Assembly (NCBI GenBank): GCA_965250275.1
Contig: OZ252297.1
Span: 620,001 to 684,000, forward strand
DNA length: 64,000 nucleotides
Direction: 5' to 3'
Source of the DNA: G965250275 sp965250275
GTDB lineage: Bacteria > Pseudomonadota > Alphaproteobacteria > Rhodobacterales > Rhodobacteraceae
Part shown: positions 46,086 through 55,125 of the stretch, in pieces
How the letters are laid out: each line of letters begins with the position of its first letter
How positions within the stretch are numbered: the stretch's first letter is position 1
The notes under the pieces: model-generated
The model's input: only the letters and a program-made list of their open reading frames with translations
Databases searched by the model: none
Told to the model about the DNA's origin: nothing
Position numbers and translations under genes: made by a program

Positions 46086-46105
46086 TTAATTAACTATATG
46101 ATTAA
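46086..46105. promoter_or_regulatory. Possible ArsR operator
   Basis: TTAAT-N10-ATTAA dyad in the AT-rich gap between the ArsR gene (start 46068) and the divergent VOC-like gene (46164). Its position suits autoregulation. The arms are short, so this is only a candidate. Confidence 0.3.
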
Positions 46106-46163
46106 ATAATGATCGTCAATCCCTGTGCTTGCGAAACCAAATTGGCTTTGTCAGTCTCTAGGT

Positions 46164-46583
46164 ATGGACTACGAAACGATAGATGCAGACGCTTTTGGAA
46201 AGTCACTGAAGGGAATCGGTCTCAACCTTCTGGTGCGGAACGTGCCGGAGCAATGCGCGTTTCTCAAAGCCGTATTCGGGATGCCAGCCCATCAGGTGAC
46301 AGAGGATTTCGCCATCGTCGAGTACGGCGAGGCCGTTTTCCAAATCCACAGCGACGGCACGTATCATTCTAATCCTCTTTTGTCGCTTGTTCCGGAGTCT
46401 CCGCCGCGGGGCGGAGGCTTGGAAATCAGGCTCTATGACACGGATCCTGACGATGCGGTATCCAAGGCCGAAGCTGCCGGAGGGACGATTCTGCAAGCCC
46501 CGAGCAAAAAGCCACACGGGCTTCGCGAAGCCTACATTCTTTGTCAAAACGGCTATGCGTGGGTGCCGTCGCGCCCCTTGTGA
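46164..46583 (+). CDS. VOC-like (glyoxalase/bleomycin-resistance fold) protein
   Basis: 139 aa from the ATG at 46164; a TTG at 46125 is possible. The fold elements are LNLLVRNVPEQCAFLKAVFGM, FAIVEYGEAVFQIHSDGTY and LREAYILCQNGYAWVPSRP; the final Glu ligand position is not conserved, so metal binding may be altered. Divergent from the ArsR operon. Its last 31 bp overlap the LysR gene on the other strand. Confidence 0.8.
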   Translation: MDYETIDADAFGKSLKGIGLNLLVRNVPEQCAFLKAVFGMPAHQVTEDFAIVEYGEAVFQIHSDGTYHSNPLLSLVPESPPRGGGLEIRLYDTDPDDAVSKAEAAGGTILQAPSKKPHGLREAYILCQNGYAWVPSRPL

Positions 46584-47452
46584 AACTCCGCAAGCTCGGC
46601 CCGCAACCATCCGCAAAACGCCTGCGCGCCTGGGTTCGTGTCCGCCTGAGGTGACAGGATCAGGTAATAGGCCTCTGGCATCTGAACCTTATGTTCGAAC
46701 GGCGCAACCAAACGGCCGGCTCTGATGGCGTCCAGCGCGATGATATCGTGGCCCAACGCAAGGCCGCCACCGGCCTGCGCAACTGCAAGTGCGAGGGTAT
46801 AGGTGGTTGCATAGGTGACGAATGGATCGGGCCAAGGCAGACCGACATGTTCGGCCCAGGCGGTCCAGTTGCAGAGCAAGTTGCTGCAATCATAGAGCGG
46901 GTGCATGGCGACATCCGGCAGCGCCACCGGATAGTCCGGAGCACAGACAGGATAGTAATGGTCGGTCCAGAGTAACTCTGCCCGCACGGTGTCGGCGGGT
47001 CGCAACGAGTAACGGATCTCCACGTCGGCGCCCTCGGCCATTTCGCGCGGTTCCCAAAGTTCTGTAGATAGCGCAAGTTGAACGTCCGGATGATCCGCTT
47101 TGAAACGGGCCAGTCTGGGTGCGAGCCAATTGACGGCAAATGTCAGGTTCGACTGGACCTGCAAAACGTTCTGACCCGGACCAGTCACAGCGCGCGTCCC
47201 GGCCAACAAGGTGCGAAAAGCATCCCTGACCACAGGCAGGTAGGTGATCCCGGTTTCAGTCAGTTCCAAAGCCCTCGGCCTGCGGTGAAACAGAGGGCGG
47301 CCGAGGTGGCTCTCCAGCGACTTGATCTGTTGGCTGACAGCACTCTGAGTCATGTTCAGATCCCGCGCGGCGCCGGTGAACGACAAGTGCCGGGCAGCGG
47401 CCTCGAATGTGCGCAGCCATCCCAACGGCGGGAGGGTTCCATGGGGTTGCAT
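46553..47452 (-). CDS. LysR-family transcriptional regulator
   Basis: 299 aa from the ATG at 47452; an open frame extends upstream but the LTTR start MQPHGTLPPLGWLRTFEAA fits here. Helix-turn-helix: LSFTGAARDLNMTQSAVSQQIKSLE. The effector domain resembles the GcvA subgroup. It is divergent, with a 100-bp gap, from the aldolase-hydroxylase-sulfatase-CaiD operon and is probably its activator. The effector is unknown. Confidence 0.93.
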   Translation of the reverse strand: MQPHGTLPPLGWLRTFEAAARHLSFTGAARDLNMTQSAVSQQIKSLESHLGRPLFHRRPRALELTETGITYLPVVRDAFRTLLAGTRAVTGPGQNVLQVQSNLTFAVNWLAPRLARFKADHPDVQLALSTELWEPREMAEGADVEIRYSLRPADTVRAELLWTDHYYPVCAPDYPVALPDVAMHPLYDCSNLLCNWTAWAEHVGLPWPDPFVTYATTYTLALAVAQAGGGLALGHDIIALDAIRAGRLVAPFEHKVQMPEAYYLILSPQADTNPGAQAFCGWLRAELAEFHKGRDGTHA

Positions 47453-47552
47453 AAGGTCACTATAAGCTGAACTAATGCAATGACCCAGTTTTTTTCGTTG
47501 GTCAATTTCGATTCCTGCAGGCACGATTTTGCAACCCTGTGGAGGACGGCAC

Positions 47553-48308
47553 ATGAGCGTAACGAATTTGCGGCCAAACATGGACAACTGGCAGGAACGC
47601 GTTGACCTTGCGGCGGCCTTTCGCTGGACCGTGCGCCTGAACATGCACGAAGGTGTCGCCAACCACTTCAGCCTTGCGGTGAACGAGGATGGCACCCGGT
47701 TCCTCATGAACCCCAATCAGCGCCATTTCGCCCGGATCCGGGCCAGCGACTTGCTGGAACTCGACGCCAACGATCCTGACACCATGGCCGCGCCGGATGC
47801 GCCGGACCCAACCGCATGGGGGCTGCATGGAACGTTGCATCGGCTCTGCCCACATGCGCGCTGTGCGATGCATGTGCATTCCATCCATGCGACCGTTCTG
47901 GCCTGTCTCGAAGACAGCCGGTTGCCACCCATTGATCAGAACTGTGCCACGTTTTTTGACCGTCATGTCGTTGATGACGAATACGGGGGGCTGGCATTTG
48001 AAGAAGAAGCGCAACGTTGCGCTCAGTTGCTGTCCGATCCGAAGAAAAAGGTCCTGATCATGGGCAATCACGGCGTCATGGTCATTGGCGACACCGTCGC
48101 GGACACCTTTAACAGGCTCTACTATTTTGAACGGGCAGCAGAGACTTACATACGGGCACTGCAGACCGGAAAGCCGTTGCGCGTCTTGTCCGATGAGGTC
48201 GCGGAAAAGACCGCGCGCGAGCTTGAGGAATACCCGGATCAGGACGCGCGTCATCTGGAGGAACTGAAGGCGCTGCTGGATGCAGAAGGGTCGGACTATG
48301 CCGCCTGA
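47553..48308 (+). CDS. Class II aldolase/adducin-family protein
   Basis: 251 aa from the ATG at 47553 (GGAGG site). The zinc-binding histidines are in MHVHSIHATVLA and IMGNHGVMVIGDTV; the early FSLAVNEDGTRFLMNP is also family-typical. Members cleave or dehydrate phosphorylated sugars, but this catabolic type without a phosphate-binding consensus may act on other hydroxy acids. It is the first gene of the operon and overlaps the next by 11 nt. Confidence 0.92.
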   Translation: MSVTNLRPNMDNWQERVDLAAAFRWTVRLNMHEGVANHFSLAVNEDGTRFLMNPNQRHFARIRASDLLELDANDPDTMAAPDAPDPTAWGLHGTLHRLCPHARCAMHVHSIHATVLACLEDSRLPPIDQNCATFFDRHVVDDEYGGLAFEEEAQRCAQLLSDPKKKVLIMGNHGVMVIGDTVADTFNRLYYFERAAETYIRALQTGKPLRVLSDEVAEKTARELEEYPDQDARHLEELKALLDAEGSDYAA

Positions 48309-49323
48309 GGCGGAACGGCCGGCGCCGGATGCGGCGCCCGATTTCGCCAACGATGCCGAGCGCGCGCGCTGGCACTATCGGCCGGATCACCCCGTTGCCA
48401 CCAATCCTTTGTTCACGTGGCCAATCCGACCGCTCTCGGTCCTGAACTGGTACAGCTCCTACTGGTTTGTGGCATCTTCGACGACGGTCTGCGTCGTGCT
48501 CGCTTTGGTGTTCTATTTCCTTTTGCTCCCGCCATTGCAGGAGATGCAAAGCTTTGCGGTGGGCTGGATGGCGAGGGTCTGGCTGGCCAACCTGATTCCA
48601 CATTGTCTGATCGCCGGTCTCTTGCACATGTGGCTCTATCGCTGGCGCGGTCAGGATAACCGCTTCAAGTATGATCCGCGCGATCCGGCCAGCGACAATG
48701 GCACATTCACCTTTCGCAATCAGGTCCAGGACAACATGTTCTGGACCATCGCGAGCGGGATCACGCTCTGGTCTGCGGCGCAGTGGGGCGTGTTCTGGGC
48801 GATGGCAAATGGATGGGCGCCCACGGTCTTCTTTCCCGAAAACCCGGTCTGGTTCCTTGCGATGTTCCTGATCCTGCCGATCTGGTCCAGTTTTCATTTC
48901 TATTGGGTGCATCGCGCGCTGCACTGGCCGCCGCTCTACAAGATCGCGCATGCTCTGCATCATCGGAACGTCAATGTTGGCCCGTGGTCGGGTATCTCGA
49001 TGCATCCTGTCGAGCACCTGCTGTTTTACACGAATTTCGTGATCCACCTGATTTTGCCAAGCCACCCCATCCACGTCTTGTTCCACGGCTACATCCAGTC
49101 GGTTCATCCGATTTTCTCACATTCGGGATTTGACCAGCTCTATGTTGCGGACAAGGAGCGCGCCAAGATGGGCGATTTCTTTCATCAGCTCCATCACCGA
49201 TACTTTGAGTGCAACTACGGCACGGTCGAAATGCCTTGGGATCGATGGTTCGGGTCTTTCCACGACGGATCCGAGGCCGCAACGCGCGAAACCAGGGCCA
49301 GAAAGAAGCAGATGTACACATGA
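48298..49323 (+). CDS. Fatty acid hydroxylase/sterol desaturase family protein 1
   Basis: 341 aa from the ATG at 48298. Four or so TM helices (~52-85, ~98-118, ~150-170, ~180-203). Di-iron histidine boxes are HRALH (205), HALHHRN (218), HPVEH (236) and HQLHHRYFE (about 297-305). Members hydroxylate or desaturate lipids, sterols or carotenoids with O2 in the membrane. It is coupled to a second, similar gene by an ATGA overlap; the two may work as a heteromer or on successive steps. Confidence 0.93.
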   Translation: MPPEAERPAPDAAPDFANDAERARWHYRPDHPVATNPLFTWPIRPLSVLNWYSSYWFVASSTTVCVVLALVFYFLLLPPLQEMQSFAVGWMARVWLANLIPHCLIAGLLHMWLYRWRGQDNRFKYDPRDPASDNGTFTFRNQVQDNMFWTIASGITLWSAAQWGVFWAMANGWAPTVFFPENPVWFLAMFLILPIWSSFHFYWVHRALHWPPLYKIAHALHHRNVNVGPWSGISMHPVEHLLFYTNFVIHLILPSHPIHVLFHGYIQSVHPIFSHSGFDQLYVADKERAKMGDFFHQLHHRYFECNYGTVEMPWDRWFGSFHDGSEAATRETRARKKQMYT

Positions 49324-50291
49324 GTGGCAGAACCGAATGGAACCACCTGCCCGATTTACCGATCCGGGTGTCACCGCTCTGGCAGTGGCCGCCAAAGCCG
49401 CTGCAGGCCGTGAAATGGTACATCGATGGCTGGTTCTTCCTGACCATCAATTCCGCCATTCTGGCGCTGGCATTCGCGTCGTGGATCTTTGCCAGCCCAA
49501 CGCTGGAACAGGCGCAGATTCTGGCGCCTGGATGGGTGCTTCTCATATTTGCGCGCAACGCAGTGATCCTTACGGTCGTGGCCGGGGCGCTCCATCTTTG
49601 GTTTCACAAATACGCGCTGCAGGGTGACGAACTGAAATACGATCCGCGACCCTTTCCGCGCCGCGGTCGCATGTTCAGCTTTCAATCCCAATTGGCGGAC
49701 AACATGTTCTGGTCGCTGGCCAGTGGCGTCACGATCTGGTCAGGCTTCGAAGTTCTGGCGTGGTGGGGTCTTGCCAATGGTGTGTTGCCATCCACCACCT
49801 TTGCAGCCACGCCGATCTGGTTCATTGCGTTCTTTTTCCTGATCCCGGTTTGGGAAAGCTTCTATTTCTACTGGATTCACCGCCTGCTGCACACGAATCT
49901 GCTCTATCGCTTTCATGCGCTGCATCATCGAAACACGGATGTGGGGCCGTGGTCGGGGCTGTCGATGCATCCGGTGGAGCATGTGCTCTATTTTGGAACG
50001 GTCTTGATCCATGTGGTCGTGCCCAGCAGCCCGGTGCATGTGATCTTTCATCTGATGTTCTACGCTTTGCTGGCAGTGACCACACATACTGGATTTGAAG
50101 GTGTCTGGTTCCGGAACAAGAGACGTGTCAAACTCGGCACGTTTCACCACCAAATTCACCACCGCTACTTCGAAGTGAATTACGGCAATCTGGATGTTCC
50201 CTGGGATAAGCTTTTCGGATCGTTTCATGACGGCACCGATGCGGGCAAGGCGCAGATGCGCGAACGGTTGAAGGCGCGACCCCGCAAATGA
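49320..50291 (+). CDS. Fatty acid hydroxylase/sterol desaturase family protein 2
   Basis: 323 aa, paralogue of the preceding protein. It shares FKYDP/LKYDP-R before the core, SLASGVTIWSG, HALHHRN, the GPWSG-x-SMHPVEH block, and the final FGSFHDG. All four His boxes are intact (HRLLH, HALHHRN, HPVEH, HQIHHRYFE), so both copies can carry a di-iron centre. ATGA overlaps on both sides tie it to copy 1 and to the sulfatase. Confidence 0.93.
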   Translation: MSGRTEWNHLPDLPIRVSPLWQWPPKPLQAVKWYIDGWFFLTINSAILALAFASWIFASPTLEQAQILAPGWVLLIFARNAVILTVVAGALHLWFHKYALQGDELKYDPRPFPRRGRMFSFQSQLADNMFWSLASGVTIWSGFEVLAWWGLANGVLPSTTFAATPIWFIAFFFLIPVWESFYFYWIHRLLHTNLLYRFHALHHRNTDVGPWSGLSMHPVEHVLYFGTVLIHVVVPSSPVHVIFHLMFYALLAVTTHTGFEGVWFRNKRRVKLGTFHHQIHHRYFEVNYGNLDVPWDKLFGSFHDGTDAGKAQMRERLKARPRK

Positions 50292-51676
50292 ATGTTCTGT
50301 TTTTGATGGCTGATGAGCTCAGCTGGTGGGCCCTTGGCCACGAGAATCCCGATGTGCAAACACCCAACATCGACCGGCTGGCCGCGCGGGCGATGCGATT
50401 TGGCGCGGCTTACACGCCCTCTCCCATCTGTGTGCCGACGCGGGCGGCGATCGCGACCGGGCGAGACCTGCACGAAATCGGATACTGGTCGTCAGCAGAA
50501 CCGTATGACGGGCGCGTGCGATCCTGGGGTCACAGAGTACAGGACACCGGCCGGACCTGTGTTTCCATCGGGAAGCTGCACTACCGCAGCCAGGCTGACG
50601 ATACAGGTTTTGATCAGCAAATCGAACCCGTACATGTTCTGAATGGTGTCGGCTGGGTTCAGGCTCTGCTGCGCAAACCTGTTGTTCCTGATCCCACGCC
50701 GGACTCGCTGGCACGCGATATCGGCAAGGGCGTCACGGATTACCAGCGGTTTGACCAGCGTGTCGCGGATGCAGCCTGTGACTGGCTTCTGGAGCCCGCG
50801 CGGCATGAGGCGCCGTGGTGTGCCTTTGTGAGTTGGCTGGCTCCGCATTTTCCCTTGATCGCTCCGGAAGAGAGCTTCGAGCGTTACGATCCGGCGAAGT
50901 TCGAGTCCGCAGCGGAAGACCTGCCCGATCATCCTGTCATGCAGGCCATTGCGGCGTATTTCTGTCATGACAGGTTTTTCACGCCTGAAACACGCGGCAT
51001 TGCCCGCGCAGCATATTTCGCGCTTTGCACGTTTCTGGACGAACAAGTTGGGCGGGTGCTGACCGCGTTGGAAGAGGCGGGTCTGGCGGAGGATACGCTT
51101 GTTTTGTTCACCTCGGATCATGGCGAAATGCTGGGTGAGAAGGGCTTCTGGACAAAGTCCACGATGTACGAAAGCGCGGTGCGTGTACCGCTGTTAATGG
51201 CCGGGCCCGGTGTGAAGCCGGGTGTATGGGAAGACCCGGTCAGCCTGATCGATGTCGCACCGACCATTTGTGCTGCAATGGGAGCCGATGGGGCGGATTT
51301 GCCGGGCGTCGATCTGCGCAACCCCAAATCAGGGCGCACCATCCTGTCGATGTATCATGACGGCGGCGCGCCGGTTGGGGTCACCATGGCCCGCTGGACC
51401 GATGAAAGCGGGGCCTGGAAGCTAGTCCACTACGCCGAAGGCCACGCACCCCAGTTGTTCGAGCTTCGGAGTGATCCGAAGGAACTTGCAGACCTGTCGG
51501 GGATAGAACCGGAGAAGCTGCGCGAAGGCCTCGTGCGATTGACCGCGCTGATGGAGCCCGAAGAAACAAACAATCGCGCCTTTCGCGATCAGGCACAACG
51601 CGTCGCCGAGCTCGGAGGCGTGGATGCCGTGATGGCGCTCGAGACATTTGACTACACCCCGGCGGACAGCCGGTAA
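50288..51676 (+). CDS. Cytoplasmic sulfatase-family hydrolase
   Basis: 462 aa without a signal peptide. It starts MNVLFLMADELSWWALG (metal-binding region with A-D-E instead of D-D). The formylglycine motif is C48-V-P-T-R52, then IATGRDLHEIGYW, HFPLIAPEE and TSDHGEMLGEKGFW with the second metal site. This matches the choline-sulfatase/phosphonate-monoester-hydrolase branch rather than the secreted arylsulfatases at 5637 and 11308. The substrate is taken up before desulfation. It overlaps hydroxylase 2 by ATGA. Confidence 0.93.
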   Translation: MNVLFLMADELSWWALGHENPDVQTPNIDRLAARAMRFGAAYTPSPICVPTRAAIATGRDLHEIGYWSSAEPYDGRVRSWGHRVQDTGRTCVSIGKLHYRSQADDTGFDQQIEPVHVLNGVGWVQALLRKPVVPDPTPDSLARDIGKGVTDYQRFDQRVADAACDWLLEPARHEAPWCAFVSWLAPHFPLIAPEESFERYDPAKFESAAEDLPDHPVMQAIAAYFCHDRFFTPETRGIARAAYFALCTFLDEQVGRVLTALEEAGLAEDTLVLFTSDHGEMLGEKGFWTKSTMYESAVRVPLLMAGPGVKPGVWEDPVSLIDVAPTICAAMGADGADLPGVDLRNPKSGRTILSMYHDGGAPVGVTMARWTDESGAWKLVHYAEGHAPQLFELRSDPKELADLSGIEPEKLREGLVRLTALMEPEETNNRAFRDQAQRVAELGGVDAVMALETFDYTPADSR

Positions 51677-51688
51677 AAGGAGCATGAC

Positions 51689-52849
51689 GTGCAGTACGGT
51701 CTGAACGAAGAACAGGAAATGATCGCCGCGACAGTGCGGGACTTTGTGGAAAAGGAAATCTACCCCCACGAGGCGCTGGTCGAGCAAACCGGCGAGGTTC
51801 CCGAAGAGGTCGCGCAGGATATCAAGCGCAAGACGCTGGAACTGGGATTTTATGCCTGCAACTTTCCCGAAAGCGTCGGCTGCGCTGGACTGAATCACCT
51901 GGAATTCGCGTTGGTCGAGCGCGAGCTGGGGCGCGGTTCCATGGCTCTGAACCATTTCTTTGGCCGGCCACAGAACATCCTGATGGCGTGCGAAGGGGAA
52001 CAGATTGAACGCTATCTGATGCCCGCAGTGCGCGGAGAGCGGATGGACGCGCTGGCCATGACAGAGCCTGGGGCAGGTTCGGACGTGCGCAGCATGAAAT
52101 GTGCGGCCGTGCATGATGGCGGCGATTGGGTGGTGAACGGAACCAAGCATTTCATTTCCGGTGCCGAACATGCGGACTTCATCATTGTCTTTATCGCAAC
52201 AGGCGAGGATCAAACCCCAAAGGGTCCTAAGAAACGGATCACTGCTTTTCTGGTGGACCGAGGCACACCCGGTTTCACAATTCGCGATGGCTACAAGTCG
52301 GTCAGCCACCGGGGTTACAAAAACATGATCCTCGAGTTTGACGATTGCCGCCTGCCGGACGCCCAGGTTCTGGGTGAGGTCGACGGAGGCTTTGCGGTCA
52401 TGAACACCTGGCTCTATGCGACACGCATCACTGTGGCCACGATGAGCGTCGGACGTGCGCGGCGGGTGTTTGACTACGCGCTCGGCTACGCGGCTGAGCG
52501 CGAGCAGTTCGGCCAAAAAATCGGCAAGTTTCAGGGTGTGTCTTTCCAGCTGGCCGATATGGTCACGGAGATTGATGCGGGGGACCTTCTGACCTTGGCT
52601 GCAGCAGACCGGCTGGACAAAGGCCTGCCCGCAAACCGCGAAATCGCATCCGCCAAGCTCTATGCCAGTGAAATGCTGGCGCGTGTTACGGATGCGGCCA
52701 TACAGATCCATGGTGGCATGGGTTTGATGGACGACTATCCGTTGGAACGGTTCTGGCGCGATGCGCGTGTCGAGCGGATCTGGGACGGCACCAGCGAAAT
52801 CCAAAGGCACATCATCAGCCGGGACATGCTGCGCGCGCTGGGGGCCTGA
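51689..52849 (+). CDS. Acyl-CoA dehydrogenase
   Basis: 386 aa with a GTG start at 51689 (AGGAG 6 nt upstream). FAD-dependent fold: LAMTEPGAGSDVRSM, VVNGTKHFISGAEHADFIIV, RGYKNMILEFDDC, the QFGQKIGKFQGV block, and IQIHGGMGLMDDYPLERFWRDARVERIWDGTSEI (family signature region, split here by eye). The catalytic base region GTSEIQ is present. It forms the 2,3-double bond that the CaiD-like enzyme would hydrate. It lies 12 nt after the sulfatase. Confidence 0.95.
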   Translation: MQYGLNEEQEMIAATVRDFVEKEIYPHEALVEQTGEVPEEVAQDIKRKTLELGFYACNFPESVGCAGLNHLEFALVERELGRGSMALNHFFGRPQNILMACEGEQIERYLMPAVRGERMDALAMTEPGAGSDVRSMKCAAVHDGGDWVVNGTKHFISGAEHADFIIVFIATGEDQTPKGPKKRITAFLVDRGTPGFTIRDGYKSVSHRGYKNMILEFDDCRLPDAQVLGEVDGGFAVMNTWLYATRITVATMSVGRARRVFDYALGYAAEREQFGQKIGKFQGVSFQLADMVTEIDAGDLLTLAAADRLDKGLPANREIASAKLYASEMLARVTDAAIQIHGGMGLMDDYPLERFWRDARVERIWDGTSEIQRHIISRDMLRALGA

Positions 52850-52919
52850 TGCTGGTGGTCAAGTTGTTGCGGGACGTTTCGCACGCGCCGGTCCCTCCCT
52901 TCGTGCAAGGGCATCTGCT

Positions 52920-54947
52920 ATGACGCGAGACCTTCGCCGTCTGTTGAACCCGCGCAGCATCGCAGTGGTTGGCGGGGGCGCATGGTGCGCTTCGATCATT
53001 GGCGCGGCACGGCAAATCGGGTTTCAGGGTGATATCTTTCCGGTGCATCCCGCGGGCAAGGACATCGCGGGACTGAAATCCTATCGGTCTCTGTCTGATT
53101 GGCAGGGCGCCATTGATGCCGCGTTTATAGGCGTGAACCGAAGGGCAACGTTGGACGTGGTGCGCGAGTTGCGAAGCTTGGGCGCCGGCGGAGCGATCTG
53201 CTTTGCCTCCGGGTTCTCCGAAGCCGTCGCCGAGGACTCAGAAAGCGTCAGCCTTCAGTCCGCTTTGGTGGATGCGGCGGGCGAGATGCCGATACTTGGG
53301 CCAAACTGTTATGGACTGGTCAATGCGTTGGACAAAGTGTCGATCTGGCCCGACCAGCATGGCATGACGCCCGTTGACGGGGGTGTCGCGATCCTGACGC
53401 AGTCGTCAAACATTGCGATCAACCTGACAATGCAACGCCGTGGCTTGCCACTGGCGATGATGATCACCTGTGGCAACAGCGCGCAGACCCGGCAAGCTGC
53501 CATTGCACGCGCTTTGCTGGATGACCCGCGTATCACAGCCATCGGTGTTCATATCGAGGGCTTCGGTGAGGTTTCGGAATGGGAGGATCTTGCGAAAGCC
53601 GCATCTCAACGAAATGTCCCGATCGTCGCGCTGAAGCTCGGAAAGTCGGCACAGGCGCGGCAAGCGACGGTCTCGCATACGGCGTCTCTCGCAGGCAGCG
53701 ATGCTGGTGCGCAGGCTTTGCTGGAGAGATTGGGAATTGCCCGGCTCGACGATTTGCCCGCGTTTCTGGAGGCCCTGAAGCTGCTCCATGTGGCAGGCCC
53801 GCTTCCGTCTCGGCAAGTTGCAGCGATCAGTTGCTCTGGTGGTGAAGCCAGCCTGATCGCGGATATGGCCCAGAAACATGCGCTTGAGTTTCCACCACTT
53901 CAGCCGGATCAGAAAGACAAGCTCAGGGCGGCGTTGGGAGAGATGGTCGCGTTGGCCAATCCTTTGGATTACCACACATATGTCTGGCGCGACGCGAAGG
54001 CGATGGGCGATGCATGGGCCGCGATGAGCAACGGGCAATCTCACGCAACGGTCAGCATTGTGGACTATCCGCACACTGATGCGCGTGATTGGGTCTGTGC
54101 GACCGAAGCAGCAAAATTTGCTGCTGGCGCATCGGAGCAGCCTTTCATCGTGGCCTCCACTTTGCCGGAACTGATGTCGGAAGCGGTGTCGCTGGAGTTA
54201 TTGGCCGGTGGGGTCGTGCCAATGTCTGGTCTGTCAGAAACACTGTCCGCGATCGATGCTGCCGCGTCCGTCGCAGAACCTCACGCGCTGTCTGTTTGGG
54301 CGCCAAACTTAGCAGCCGGTTCAAAGACGCTGACTGAAGCTGAGGCCAAGGCGCAGCTCGCCACGCATGGGCTGGATGTCCCGAAGGGGCAGGTTGTTGA
54401 TGTCTCCGGCTCGTCTGAGGACATATGCGCTACGTTCAGCGGCCCTTTGGCCGTCAAAGGTTTGGGATTGGCGCACAAGACCGAAGCCGGTGCCGTTCGG
54501 CTGGGTGTTGCAGCGGAAGATGTCACTGATGTCGCTCGGGAAATGGGCGTACAGAGGGTGCTGGTCGAAGAGATGGTGGTAGGCGCTTTGGTCGAATTGC
54601 TGGTCGGTGTCACCAGCGATCCGGCGCATGGGTTTGTTCTGACATTGGCGGCAGGGGGGGTGATGACCGAGCTGATGGCGGATAGCACATCGTTGCTGTT
54701 GCCGGTTGAACGGCCTCACATTGAAGCTGCCCTGAAGACGTTGCGCATCGCCCCGCTGTTATCCGGGTACCGTGGAAAGCCACCGGTCGACATGGATGCC
54801 CTTGTGAATGCCGTTATGGCGCTCCAGAACTACGTGTCCGCAAATCGGAACCGGGTAACCGAGGTCGAGATCAATCCGCTGATTTGCACCTCCGGTCGCG
54901 CCGTCGCCGCCGATGCCTTAATCAGGGTGAGCGACCATGAAGTCTGA
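52920..54947 (+). CDS. NDP-forming acyl-CoA synthetase (fused subunits)
   Basis: 675 aa from the ATG at 52920. Domains: CoA-binding Rossmann part (LLNPRSIAVVGGGAW), succinyl-CoA-ligase-like parts with the phospho-His candidate in ATVSHTASLAGSDAG, and a C-terminal ATP-grasp lid (PLAVKGLGLAHKTEAGAVRLG, VEINPLICTSG). Enzymes of this type activate acids to CoA thioesters with ATP or ADP cycling. It would activate the operon's acid substrate before the dehydrogenase and hydratase steps. Confidence 0.92.
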   Translation: MTRDLRRLLNPRSIAVVGGGAWCASIIGAARQIGFQGDIFPVHPAGKDIAGLKSYRSLSDWQGAIDAAFIGVNRRATLDVVRELRSLGAGGAICFASGFSEAVAEDSESVSLQSALVDAAGEMPILGPNCYGLVNALDKVSIWPDQHGMTPVDGGVAILTQSSNIAINLTMQRRGLPLAMMITCGNSAQTRQAAIARALLDDPRITAIGVHIEGFGEVSEWEDLAKAASQRNVPIVALKLGKSAQARQATVSHTASLAGSDAGAQALLERLGIARLDDLPAFLEALKLLHVAGPLPSRQVAAISCSGGEASLIADMAQKHALEFPPLQPDQKDKLRAALGEMVALANPLDYHTYVWRDAKAMGDAWAAMSNGQSHATVSIVDYPHTDARDWVCATEAAKFAAGASEQPFIVASTLPELMSEAVSLELLAGGVVPMSGLSETLSAIDAAASVAEPHALSVWAPNLAAGSKTLTEAEAKAQLATHGLDVPKGQVVDVSGSSEDICATFSGPLAVKGLGLAHKTEAGAVRLGVAAEDVTDVAREMGVQRVLVEEMVVGALVELLVGVTSDPAHGFVLTLAAGGVMTELMADSTSLLLPVERPHIEAALKTLRIAPLLSGYRGKPPVDMDALVNAVMALQNYVSANRNRVTEVEINPLICTSGRAVAADALIRVSDHEV

Positions 54948-55125
54948 CGTGGGGGCTTCCCCCCTTTCGACCCCTGTCGCAGCAGGCATGGATATGAGGT
55001 CGGCGCTGTTCTACGATCTGCGCGAAACACACCAATCGACGGCACGGTCGGGCGATCCGCGGGTGCGCGCGATCCCGATTGCCGAAAACCCCCTTTTTGC
55101 ACGAGCGGAGCAACGTAATGACTGA
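54937..55125 (+). CDS. Possible small protein between synthetase and hydratase
   Basis: 62 codons starting with an ATG inside the end of the synthetase gene and ending 8 nt inside the hydratase gene. No domain, and no good ribosome site is visible. The overlap layout fits the operon, but the frame may be fortuitous. Confidence 0.25.
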   Translation: MKSDVGASPLSTPVAAGMDMRSALFYDLRETHQSTARSGDPRVRAIPIAENPLFARAEQRND

